In this document: piece after piece, positions 1 through 8,756 of the stretch
Layout of the letters: every line of letters begins with the position of its first letter
How positions within the stretch are numbered: the first letter of the stretch is position 1
Assembly (NCBI GenBank): GCA_019750455.1
Contig: JAIEOM010000049.1
Coordinates: 1 to 46,236 of the forward strand
Length of the DNA stretch: 46,236 nucleotides
Source: Sphingomonadales bacterium
GTDB lineage: Bacteria > Pseudomonadota > Alphaproteobacteria > Sphingomonadales > Sphingomonadaceae
Reading direction: 5' to 3'
The notes under the pieces: model-generated
What the model saw: only the letters and a program-made list of their open reading frames with translations
The model's database searches: none
Told to the model about the DNA's origin: nothing
Position numbers and translations under genes: made by a program

Positions 1-1133
<1,133 letters not shown>

Positions 1134-2642
1134 CTAGGGGCGCGCGGAGTCCTTTGCCGGATAGCGCGCGGGATCGGCGATCTGGCGGATCAGATCCTCG
1201 TGGAGCAGCAGATCCTCGGTCGCCGCGCCCAGCTCCACCGCAGCAGCCTCGTCCGAGGGCTTGTGGTAGCGGGTGGCAAGGAAGGGATCGAGCACCGAAC
1301 GGGTGCCGTAGGTCGCCGACAGCAGCACCGTGGGCACGCCCGCCTGCACCAGCGCCCAGCCGTCCTGCCGCTGGAGAAAACTGTCCGCGAGGCTCTGGTC
1401 GCCGACCTTGCGCCCGCGGCGCGCGATCGCGGCGAGGATGGCCGCATCCAGCGCGGGGTCCTGCCCCCGGCCGATAAAGCCCACCGCGCTCCCCTCCGGC
1501 GCGACTGCCATCATGTCGAGGTTGAAGGCGGCGACGATGCCGGAGAGCGCGACCGGCGGGTCCTTGACGAAGGACCGGATGCCGAGCAGCCCCGGCTCCT
1601 CGGCGGTGGTGGCGAGGAAATAGATGTCGCGCGCCAGTGGCGGCCCGGCCTTCAGACGCCGCGCGAGTTCGAGCATCATGGCGATGCCGCTGGCATTGTC
1701 CGCCGCGCCGTTGCAGATCCGGTCCGGGGCCTCGGGCGGAGCGCATTCGCCAAGGTGGTCCCAATGCCCCAGCACCAGCACCGCGCCCGATCCCGGCACG
1801 CTGCCCGGGATCATCCCGATCACATTCTCACTCTGGAACTCACGGCGATCCGAAGTCGCCTCGATACTGACCGACAGGTTCAGTTCCAGCGGGGCGAAGC
1901 TCGCCTCCTGCGCATCGGCCTTGAGCGATTTCCAGCGCCGCGCGCCGAGCAGGTCGGCAAAGGCGGCCTCGGTGATCCATGCGGCGAGATGGTCCTGCTC
2001 CTCGCTGGCGAGCTGGAGGCGCGGACGTTCTTCGGCAGCACGCAGGCGGGCCAGCGCGGGCGCGTCGGGCAGCACGGTCAGAACCGCAGTCGCGCGTTGG
2101 CGGAACAGCGCTTCGCGGCGGGCCGCATCGCGCCCGGAATCCGCCAGCATCACCACCACCGCCCCCGCCAGCGCATCGCCCAGCACCGAGCCATCGCCGA
2201 AGCCCACGAACACCACCGGCACCCCGGTTCCCGGCCCGCCGAACGCGAGCGCGCGGCGGCGCGGGGTGTAGACCGCCGCATCGCTATCCGGCACCACCAC
2301 GCGGCGGCGCCCCTGACCGAGGACCAGCTGGCCGCTCTGCGGTTCGGTGGCGAGCAGATCGACCGGCAGGCGCCAGTAGGAGCCCGGGTCATTGGTGCCC
2401 GAGACGAGGCCGACCTCGCCCATGCGGCGCTCGATGAAGGCATAGGCGCTGCGCCCGCCCGCCGTCCCGGGCTTGCGCCCTGCCATTGCATCGTCGGCCA
2501 GCGTATCGATATCGGCCTGAAGCCGTGCGGCAATATCGTCGCGGTCAGGGGCTGGCGTGCTCTCCACCGGCGCGCGGACACAGGCGGCCAGCACGAGGCT
2601 CGCCAGCAGCAGCGCCAGCCACGAGGCGGGCGCGCGGCTCAT
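1134..2642 (-). CDS. Secreted M28-family zinc aminopeptidase, putative lipoprotein
   Basis: This is a 502-residue protein that begins with a lipoprotein-type signal (LVLAAC, Cys about residue 21), so it is probably anchored in the periplasm or outer membrane. The C-terminal half carries the di-zinc M28 peptidase signature in order: GHWDHLG (His ligand), NGAADNASG (bridging Asp), TTAEEPGLLG (catalytic and ligand Glu), NLDMM (Asp ligand) and RYHKPSDE (last His ligand). The middle part fits the PA-like insert usual in secreted M28 enzymes. The likely role is removal of N-terminal residues from peptides; the substrate cannot be told. Its ATG overlaps the stop of bdhA (ATGA), so it is probably translationally coupled to that gene. 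Function in guanine metabolism is not implied by its neighbour guaB. Confidence 0.9.
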   Translation of the reverse strand: MSRAPASWLALLLASLVLAACVRAPVESTPAPDRDDIAARLQADIDTLADDAMAGRKPGTAGGRSAYAFIERRMGEVGLVSGTNDPGSYWRLPVDLLATEPQSGQLVLGQGRRRVVVPDSDAAVYTPRRRALAFGGPGTGVPVVFVGFGDGSVLGDALAGAVVVMLADSGRDAARREALFRQRATAVLTVLPDAPALARLRAAEERPRLQLASEEQDHLAAWITEAAFADLLGARRWKSLKADAQEASFAPLELNLSVSIEATSDRREFQSENVIGMIPGSVPGSGAVLVLGHWDHLGECAPPEAPDRICNGAADNASGIAMMLELARRLKAGPPLARDIYFLATTAEEPGLLGIRSFVKDPPVALSGIVAAFNLDMMAVAPEGSAVGFIGRGQDPALDAAILAAIARRGRKVGDQSLADSFLQRQDGWALVQAGVPTVLLSATYGTRSVLDPFLATRYHKPSDEAAAVELGAATEDLLLHEDLIRQIADPARYPAKDSARP

Positions 2643-3391
2643 TCGGCGGTCCAGCCCCCGTCAATCGCATAGTTTGCGCCGGTGATCCCGCGCGCCGCAT
2701 CGCCGCACAGGAACACCGCCAGCGCGGCGACATCGTCAGGCTGGATGAACTGCTTGGTCGGCTGCTTGGCGAGCAGGATGTCGTTCATCACCTGATCGCG
2801 CGTCATGCCGCGCGCAGCCATGGTGTCGGGGATCTGGTTTTCCACCAGCGGCGTCCAGACGTAGCCGGGCGAGATGCAGTTGGCGGTGATGCCGTGGGTC
2901 GCCAGTTCCAGCGCGATGGTCTTGGTGAAGCCGTCGAGGCCGTGCTTGGCAGCGACATAGGCGCTCTTGAACGGCGAGGCGACGGCGGAGTGTGCGCTCG
3001 CGGTGTTGATGATCCGCCCCCAGCCCCGCTCCTTCATCCCGGGCACGGCGGCCCGCGTGGTGTGGAACGCCGCCGACAGGTTGAGCCCGATGATCGCGTC
3101 CCACTTTTCGGGCGGAAAAGCCTCGATGGGCGCGACATGCTGCATCCCGGCATTGTTGACGAGGATATCGACCGGGCCGACTTCTTCCATCATCGCCGCG
3201 ATCGCGGCAGGGTCCATCAGGTTCGCGCCGTTGTAGGTCGCGCCAAGTTCCTCGCACAGAACGGCAATCTGGTCCGGATCGCCCAGCCCGTTGAGAATCA
3301 CCGCCGCGCCCTCGGCCGCCAGCGCCCGCGCGATCGCCAGCCCGATCCCTGACGTCGAACCGGTCACGAGGGCACGCTTGTCCTTGAGCAT
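2639..3391 (-). CDS. bdhA: 3-hydroxybutyrate dehydrogenase
   Basis: This short-chain dehydrogenase (250 residues) interconverts (R)-3-hydroxybutyrate and acetoacetate with NAD+, the last step of PHB breakdown. The Rossmann motif GSTSGIG lies near the N-terminus, followed by NNAG, and the catalytic Ser...Tyr-x3-Lys sits in SAHSAVASPFKSAYVAAKHG. The segment LLAKQPTKQF and the ending GANYAIDGGW are typical of BdhA rather than of FabG-type reductases. The start at 3391 (MLKDKRALVTG) is chosen because GGAG lies nine bases upstream; longer starts add unconserved sequence. It is first in a two-gene unit with the M28 peptidase (ATGA overlap). PHA genes phaC and phaZ lie 35 kb away in this window, so a shared pathway but not a shared operon is likely. 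Confidence 0.9.
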   Translation of the reverse strand: MLKDKRALVTGSTSGIGLAIARALAAEGAAVILNGLGDPDQIAVLCEELGATYNGANLMDPAAIAAMMEEVGPVDILVNNAGMQHVAPIEAFPPEKWDAIIGLNLSAAFHTTRAAVPGMKERGWGRIINTASAHSAVASPFKSAYVAAKHGLDGFTKTIALELATHGITANCISPGYVWTPLVENQIPDTMAARGMTRDQVMNDILLAKQPTKQFIQPDDVAALAVFLCGDAARGITGANYAIDGGWTAE

Positions 3392-3446
3392 TCGCCGCAT
3401 CTCCTGCACGCATCGGCTATTGGCAATCGCTTTTGCCGCGTGGCAC

Positions 3447-3473
3447 GGTGCTGTCCAATAAAATTGTTGCACC
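3447..3473. promoter_or_regulatory. Interrupted palindrome between divergent bdhA and ypfJ-like gene
   Basis: The 110-base divergent gap contains a nested inverted repeat: outer arms GGTGC/GCACC and inner arms CAAT-aaa-ATTG. It is AT-rich in the centre, unlike the surroundings, and lies where both promoters must be. A repressor or activator site is an inference; no known consensus was matched. Confidence 0.3.
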
Positions 3474-3501
3474 ATCGGGTGCGCCGGGGAGGATTTGAAA
3501 T

Positions 3502-4377
3502 ATGCGTTTGGGGCCGTTCGACACGTCACGGATCAATGTCCGCTCCAGCGATGGCGGCGGCGGAGGCGGCGGCATGGGCGCAGGCGGAATCGGCTGCGGC
3601 ACGCTGGTGATCGCGCTGATCGGGGCGGTGGTGTTCGGGCTCGATCCGATGCAGACCATCGGGGTCGTCCAGCAGGTCCAGCAGCAGGGCGCACCTGCCC
3701 AGGGGAGCGGCGGCGGGCGCGAGTTGAGCGAGCAGGAAGTCTGCACGCAAAGCGACTATGCGGTCGAAGCGTGCAACGCGCTCACCAGCCTCGATGCGAC
3801 ATGGGCGGCAAGCTTCGAGCGGGCCGGATTGCCGTTCCAGCAGCCGGTGCTCGATCTCTACCGCAACGGGCGGGTCAACACCGGAGGCTGCGGCAGCGCG
3901 ACATCGGCTGTGGGGCCGTTCTACTGCCCGGCTGACAAGGGCATCTATATCGACACCAGTTTCTACGACCAGCTCGCGCAGATGAGCGGCACCGGCGGCG
4001 ATTTCGCGCGGCTATACGTGATCGCCCATGAATACGGGCACCACATCCAGAACATCACCGGCCTCGCCAAGCAGGTGCGCGCCGCACAGCAGCGCAATCC
4101 GGGCGCGGCCAACCGCTTGCAGGTTGCGATGGAACTTCAAGCAGATTGCTATGCCGGGATGTGGGCAGGCAAGAACCGCCAGCTTATCGAGGCGGGCGAT
4201 CTGGAAGAAGGTCTGAGAGCGGCCAGCGCCATTGGTGACGATACCTTGCAGCGCAATTCCGGTCAGGGCGTGAACCCCGAAAGCTTCACCCACGGCACCA
4301 GCCGCCAGCGCATGGACGCACTGCGGCTGGGTCTGGAAAGCGACGACGATACTGCGTGCAACGTGTTTTTCGAATGA
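3502..4377 (+). CDS. YpfJ-family neutral zinc metallopeptidase
   Basis: This 291-residue protein belongs to the putative neutral zinc metallopeptidase family (YpfJ, PF04228). The N-terminus has the family's Gly-rich linker (SSDGGGGGGG) followed by one hydrophobic segment (about residues 35-50), so it is probably a membrane-anchored protein with its peptidase domain outside the cytoplasm. The zinc motif HEYGHH is near residue 176, and a downstream ELQADCYAG supplies the third ligand region. CTQSDYAVEACNAL and GCGSATSAVGPFYCPAD are also typical of the family. The start follows a clear GAGGA ribosome-binding site. Substrate is unknown for the family. A short exported protein follows 11 bases after its stop and is probably co-transcribed. 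Confidence 0.9.
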   Translation: MRLGPFDTSRINVRSSDGGGGGGGMGAGGIGCGTLVIALIGAVVFGLDPMQTIGVVQQVQQQGAPAQGSGGGRELSEQEVCTQSDYAVEACNALTSLDATWAASFERAGLPFQQPVLDLYRNGRVNTGGCGSATSAVGPFYCPADKGIYIDTSFYDQLAQMSGTGGDFARLYVIAHEYGHHIQNITGLAKQVRAAQQRNPGAANRLQVAMELQADCYAGMWAGKNRQLIEAGDLEEGLRAASAIGDDTLQRNSGQGVNPESFTHGTSRQRMDALRLGLESDDDTACNVFFE

Positions 4378-4388
4378 GGTGAACTGTT

Positions 4389-4889
4389 ATGCGCCCATCC
4401 CTTCGTGCCGCCGCGCTGATGCTGGGATGGCTTGCCGCCGCCCCGCTCGCCGCGCAGGTCATGCCCGAACCCGATGCCGGCGAGGTCGCCAAAACACCCC
4501 TGCGCGATCTCAACATCGACGGGCGTGACATCCCCGAAGTGCTGGTCGCTGCGGAGCGCGATCCCTATGCAACGGCGGGGCTCGACCAGTGCAATGCGAT
4601 CGTGGCAGACATCGCTGCGCTCGATGGCATTCTGGGTGCCGATTATGACATTGCCGAAGATCGCGGCGGTGATCGGATCAGCGAAGGCCGGATCGGGCAG
4701 AGCGTGGTGGGATCGATCCTGCCGTTCCGCGGCATCTTGCGCGAGGTGACCGGCGCAGCGGAGAATGACCGCAGGCTGCGCGCCGCCTACACGGCCGGAA
4801 TGGTGCGGCGCGCCTTCCTGAAAGGCTGGGGCCTGGGGCGCGGCTGCGCCTATCCGGCGCGGCCCAAGGCGGCGGCGGACAGCAGGTAG
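4389..4889 (+). CDS. Small exported protein of unknown function
   Basis: A 166-residue protein with an N-terminal signal peptide ending near APLAAQ. The mature part is acidic at first and then has a Gly-rich segment (IGQSVVGSILPFRGILREVTGA) that could insert in or lie on a membrane, followed by a basic C-terminus. Two cysteines remain in the mature protein. I do not recognise a family. It starts 11 bases after the zinc peptidase stop with a GAGGTGAA ribosome-binding sequence, which suggests one transcript. It ends facing the M56 gene on the other strand, 22 bases apart. Confidence 0.75.
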   Translation: MRPSLRAAALMLGWLAAAPLAAQVMPEPDAGEVAKTPLRDLNIDGRDIPEVLVAAERDPYATAGLDQCNAIVADIAALDGILGADYDIAEDRGGDRISEGRIGQSVVGSILPFRGILREVTGAAENDRRLRAAYTAGMVRRAFLKGWGLGRGCAYPARPKAAADSR

Positions 4890-4911
4890 CCGCCCGCCAC
4901 CGTCCTCCCGA

Positions 4912-6597
4912 TCAACCTTCCTGCCGGCTCCAGCGCGCAATCTGCGCGTCGAGCGTGCGCAGGATCTGCTTGCGGGTATCCTCGGGGATATCCTTGTCAG
5001 CGGCGATTTCCGCGCGCGCTTCGACAAGGCCCTGACGCGCCTCGGCCATGATCCGCGAGCGGCAGATGCTGATGACCTGCACACCGCCCTTGGCAGTGGT
5101 TTCGGTCACTTCGCCGCTGCCGGGTTTGCATTCATGCTTTACCACGACGCGGCGCTGGCCTTCGGCGCGGGCCGCCTCGCTTTCAGCCATGGCTTCCTCG
5201 ATGATGCGCGGCAGATCGGCGAGCGCACGGTCCGCTTCGGCAAGGCCGGCACGCAGTTCGGCCATCATCGCCTGATGATCGGCCGCCCGTGCGCCGCCGC
5301 GGGCTTCCATGTCGCGGGCGAGGGCCTCGGCTTCGGGTGCGTTGCGGAACACCATCTTGACCCGGCGCTCCTTGCCATCGGCATCGCGCCAGACATGTTC
5401 GGTGACCTCGGCCCCGCCCTTGCCATCGCGGCTCATCAGAACCACCGCCGGCGGCTCGGGGGCTTCGGGTGCTTCAGGTGCATCAGGCGCGGAAGGCGGC
5501 GCGGGCGGCGCAGGGGGAGCGGGCGGCTCGGGCACTTCGGGCACCTCGGGCGCGGACAGCACGCCTTCGCCCGCGGCATAGGTGATGCTGGCGGTCAGCG
5601 GCAGCGCGAGCAGCCCTGCGCCCAGCAGCGCGCGGCCCGCCATGCGGCGGCGGGGGGAAAGATCGGACATGGCAAGACTCCTCAGGCGGTGGATGATCGA
5701 TGTCTCTCCGAGCACCGGGCAAGCCATCGGCGCGGCGAGTGCGGCGGTGTGGGCGGTGCCGGGCGCGGCGGCAAAGCGGGCGATGAGCGCGGCATAGGCG
5801 GCCTTTTCCTGCGCCCCGCGCCGCGCCATGACCCGCGCATCGCAGGCGGCTTCCTGATCGCGGCGCAGCGCCAGCCAGCCATAGCGGCACAGCGGATTGA
5901 ACCAGTGCAGCGCGAAAAGCGGCTGGACGAGGACATTGACCAGCAGGTCCCCGCCGCGGTGGTGGGCCAGTTCATGCGCCAGCGCCAGATCGCGCCCGGC
6001 GCGGTCGTGCAGCGCCAGAAAGCCGGGCGGCAGCGCGATCACCGGGTCAAGCACGCCCATCGCCAGCGGGGCATTGGTCGCAGGCGTTTCCACCAACCGC
6101 ACCTTGAGGCCGAACAGACCGGCAATGCTTCCGACCTCGCGCCCTTCGGCGAGCAAGCCATCGCGCAGGGAAAAATAGGCGGCGAAGCGCAGGGCCAGAA
6201 ACACCGCTGCGCCGGCCAGCCATACCCCGAGCAGGATTTCGAGGACCGGCCATCCGGCAAGCGTGGCGAACAGATCGAAGCCGGTGTCTTGCGCCGCAGC
6301 ACTGATCGGCACCGTGGCCGGTGCGGCCACAGCGCCCGTCGCGGGCGCCTCGGCAAGGGTCTGCCACAGCGCCGCATCGGGTGGAGGCGGCGTGGCGGCG
6401 GAAACAGGCGCGGGCGGTTTGGGAGCCATCCACGCGGGCAGCACCACCGGCGGGATCACCAGCCGAAGGACCGGCAGCGCCCACAGCGCATAGGCCGCCT
6501 CCGGCCCGAAATGGCGAGTCACGGGGCGGCGCAACAGCAGCACCGCAGCGATCAGCACGCCGGTCCATGCCAGTGTCTGGAGCAGCACCGCGCTCAT
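4912..6597 (-). CDS. M56 (BlaR1-type) membrane metallopeptidase without a beta-lactam sensor domain
   Basis: This is a 561-residue antirepressor-type peptidase. Hydrophobic segments lie around residues 5-23, 35-53, 117-140 and 320-340. The zinc motif HELAHH is at 208-213 with the downstream Glu in RRDQEAACD (about 249). Established BlaR1/MecR1 proteins end in a penicillin-binding sensor; here the C-terminus is instead a Pro/Ala/Glu repeat tract (about 349-383, built from PEVPE, PPAPPAP and PDAPEAPEAP units) followed by a charged, probably helical domain. So it should sense something other than a beta-lactam, or nothing known. It overlaps the BlaI-type gene by ATGA, which makes the pair a coupled repressor/antirepressor unit. 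Peptidase assignment is firm; the signal is unknown. Confidence 0.88.
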   Translation of the reverse strand: MSAVLLQTLAWTGVLIAAVLLLRRPVTRHFGPEAAYALWALPVLRLVIPPVVLPAWMAPKPPAPVSAATPPPPDAALWQTLAEAPATGAVAAPATVPISAAAQDTGFDLFATLAGWPVLEILLGVWLAGAAVFLALRFAAYFSLRDGLLAEGREVGSIAGLFGLKVRLVETPATNAPLAMGVLDPVIALPPGFLALHDRAGRDLALAHELAHHRGGDLLVNVLVQPLFALHWFNPLCRYGWLALRRDQEAACDARVMARRGAQEKAAYAALIARFAAAPGTAHTAALAAPMACPVLGETSIIHRLRSLAMSDLSPRRRMAGRALLGAGLLALPLTASITYAAGEGVLSAPEVPEVPEPPAPPAPPAPPSAPDAPEAPEAPEPPAVVLMSRDGKGGAEVTEHVWRDADGKERRVKMVFRNAPEAEALARDMEARGGARAADHQAMMAELRAGLAEADRALADLPRIIEEAMAESEAARAEGQRRVVVKHECKPGSGEVTETTAKGGVQVISICRSRIMAEARQGLVEARAEIAADKDIPEDTRKQILRTLDAQIARWSRQEG

Positions 6598-6995
6598 GCC
6601 CGCAGCTCCTTCAGCAGGGCTTCGATCTCGGCGAGATCATCTTCGGTCAGCGCCTCGCTTTCAGCGAGATGCGCGACCAGCGAGGCTGCGCTTCCGCCGA
6701 ACAGCCGGTCGACCAGACGGCGGCTCTCGCCCCCGACATAGGCCTCGCGCGCGATCAGCGGGGTGTAAAGAAACCGCCGCCCGTCAGGCTCGGCCGCCAG
6801 CGCGCCCTTCTGGACAAGGCGCGAGAGCAGGGTCTTGACCGTGGCGAGGCTCCAGCCGCGCGCGGCGCACACGTCCTCGCACACTTCGGCAGCGGTCTGG
6901 CGCGGGCGGTCCCACAGCACTTCCATGACCGCGTGCTCGGCATCGGTGATGCGTTCGCCTGCGCCCGAATGGGGGCTTTCCTCTGATGCAGACAC
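6594..6995 (-). CDS. BlaI/MecI/CopY-family transcriptional repressor
   Basis: A 133-residue winged-helix repressor. The core reads ITDAEHAVMEVLWDRPRQTAAEV, then the recognition helix region WSLATVKTLLSRLVQKGAL, as in BlaI and MecI. The C-terminal dimerisation helix contains LVAHLAESEALTEDDLAEIEALL. In this family the repressor is cleaved or released when the M56 partner is activated. The start codon is GTG at 6995 with GGGAG eight bases upstream. A double TACAnnTGTA operator lies 25-57 bases upstream, so autoregulation is likely. Its stop overlaps the start of the M56 gene. Confidence 0.92.
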   Translation of the reverse strand: MSASEESPHSGAGERITDAEHAVMEVLWDRPRQTAAEVCEDVCAARGWSLATVKTLLSRLVQKGALAAEPDGRRFLYTPLIAREAYVGGESRRLVDRLFGGSAASLVAHLAESEALTEDDLAEIEALLKELRA

Positions 6996-7019
6996 GGCAG
7001 CGTCTCCCTCGCTTGATGA

Positions 7020-7052
7020 TTACACCTGTAGTCATGGCGACTACATCTGTAA
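7020..7052. promoter_or_regulatory. Double BlaI-type operator (two TACAnnTGTA sites) in the divergent promoter region
   Basis: Two copies of the BlaI/MecI-type box TACA-nn-TGTA are seen at 7021-7030 and 7042-7051, 21 bases centre to centre (two helical turns). Together they form a larger palindrome with 14-base arms around ATGGC, mismatched only at the two central bases of each box. On the minus strand a possible promoter for the repressor (TTTACA at 7053-7048, 17-base spacer, TACAGG at 7030-7025) lies exactly inside the boxes, so bound repressor would block it. The plus-strand fusion gene begins 70 bases away and could be controlled too. Binding is inferred from family knowledge. Confidence 0.8.
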
Positions 7053-7121
7053 ACCTTGCACGTGGCTGAACAGGTCCTTGTGCGGGTTGAACTTCGTCGA
7101 AGCGGCGATACACCCGGACGA

Positions 7122-8756
7122 ATGACATGGATGCGCGCCCTCCCCGCCCTCGCCCCGCTTGCCCTCGCCTGCCTTGCCGCGCCGCTGGCCGCGCAGGCGG
7201 AGGATGCCTTCCTGCCGATGGCCAGCCAGGTGGAACTGCAACCGGGCACCGCAGATACCAAAGTGGGCGAACTGATCTTCCGCGGCGGAGTGGAGATCGC
7301 GCCGGACAAGGCCGACATCGGGGGTATCTCCAGCCTCGAATGGCATGACGGCGCGCTGTTTGCGGTCACCGATGACGGGCGCTGGATGGAGCTCACCGTC
7401 GAGGAGATCGCGGGCAAGCTGGTCGATGTCTCGGGCGTGCGCCTCGGCCCGCTGCTCGACCCGGGGGGCAAGATGCTCGATGCCAAGAAGCGCGGCGATG
7501 CCGAGGCGCTGACCCGTCTGCCCACAGGCGATTGGCTGGTCGCCTTCGAACAGGAACACCGCATCTGGCGCTATGCCGATCTCGAAGGTCCGGCGAGCGG
7601 CGCGCAATCGCAGCCCGATCTGGAAGCCGCCGTGGCTCTGGTCAGCGGCGGGGACGCCAATGCCGGATTGGAGGCGATGGCCGCCGGACCGGACACTTTC
7701 CTTGCCTGCGGCGAGTGGGTCGATCCTGCCCGCCCCAACTGCGTTCATGCATCCATGGGCGGGATCACCCGCTTCCACTTGCCCGCCCCGAAAGGCATTG
7801 CCGAGGCTGGCGGCGTGCCCACCGATGCCGCCTGCAAGGCCGATGGCACCTGCTACGTCCTGTTCCGCAGCTACTCCCCCCGCGAAGGTAATCGCGCGGC
7901 GATCGTCGCGCTGCCCCGGGACGGCGATCCGCACACTCTCGCCGTGCTCGCCCCGCCGATGACACTCGACAATTTCGAAGGGCTGGCGGTGCGCGAGGAA
8001 CCGGGCAGGACGATCTTCTACCTCGCCTCGGACGACAATCTCCAGAACTGCGAACGGACGCGCAAAGCCGGGTGCCAGCGCAACCTCCTCTACAAGTTCG
8101 AGATCGCCGCGCCTCCGGGCGAGCCGGACCCGATTGCGCCCGCCGCCTTCACCGCGCTACCCACCGGCCGCCCCGGCGTTCGCCCGCATCCGGAGGCCGC
8201 GAGTGTCAGCGTGGTGCTGGAAACCAGCCTTGGCCCGATCACCATCGCGCTGGAGACCGAACGCGCGCCGGTGACCGCCGCCAATTTCCTGCGCTATGTC
8301 GACCAGAAGCGGTTCGACGGGGTAACCTTCTACCGCGCCATGGACCTTGGCGGGCCGCGCCAGCCATCGGGACTGGTGCAGGCGGGCGTGACCGGCCACC
8401 CCAAGCGGGTCCTGCCCAAGATCGCCCATGAACCCACTACCGCCACCGGCCTCACCCACACCCACGGCGCGGTATCGATGGCGATGATGGAGCCGGGCGA
8501 TGCCGATGGCGATTTCTTCATCATGGTCGAGGACCAGACCGGTTTCGATGCCGATCCGACCGCGAGCGATCCGGGCTGGCAGGCGGGCTATGCCGCCTTC
8601 GGCTATGTCACCTCCGGGATGGATGTGGTCGCCGCGATCCTTGCCGCGCCGCGCGATCCCGAACGGGGCGAAGGGCTGATGAAGGGGCAGATGCTGGCGA
8701 AGGACGTGACGATCATCTCCGCCCGCCGCGCGCCGGTCACTTCGCCGCAGCCTTGA
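7122..8756 (+). CDS. Phytase-like esterase domain fused to a cyclophilin-type peptidyl-prolyl isomerase
   Basis: A single open frame of about 544 residues encodes two unrelated domains behind one signal peptide (ALPALAPLALACLAAPLAAQA). Residues about 45-325 resemble the 'esterase-like activity of phytase' beta-propeller family (DIGGISSLEWHDGALFAVTDDGRW near the start; LDNFEGLAVREE and IFYLASDDN later). Residues about 360-540 are a cyclophilin: VVLETSLGPITIALE, APVTAANFLRYVD, FDGVTFYRAM, and HGAVSMAM with FFIMVED. It should be periplasmic. The ATG at 7122 was chosen; the in-frame ATG at 7131 is equally possible, and neither has a strong ribosome-binding site. Its 3' end overlaps the convergent C13 peptidase gene by 20 bases. 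Each domain is confident; the value of the fusion is not known. Confidence 0.85.
   Translation: MTWMRALPALAPLALACLAAPLAAQAEDAFLPMASQVELQPGTADTKVGELIFRGGVEIAPDKADIGGISSLEWHDGALFAVTDDGRWMELTVEEIAGKLVDVSGVRLGPLLDPGGKMLDAKKRGDAEALTRLPTGDWLVAFEQEHRIWRYADLEGPASGAQSQPDLEAAVALVSGGDANAGLEAMAAGPDTFLACGEWVDPARPNCVHASMGGITRFHLPAPKGIAEAGGVPTDAACKADGTCYVLFRSYSPREGNRAAIVALPRDGDPHTLAVLAPPMTLDNFEGLAVREEPGRTIFYLASDDNLQNCERTRKAGCQRNLLYKFEIAAPPGEPDPIAPAAFTALPTGRPGVRPHPEAASVSVVLETSLGPITIALETERAPVTAANFLRYVDQKRFDGVTFYRAMDLGGPRQPSGLVQAGVTGHPKRVLPKIAHEPTTATGLTHTHGAVSMAMMEPGDADGDFFIMVEDQTGFDADPTASDPGWQAGYAAFGYVTSGMDVVAAILAAPRDPERGEGLMKGQMLAKDVTIISARRAPVTSPQP

Noticed and set aside
5134..6741. 535-codon open frame opposite the M56/BlaI pair
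   Set aside because: Low-complexity Arg/Gly/His-rich translation, antisense to two well supported genes.
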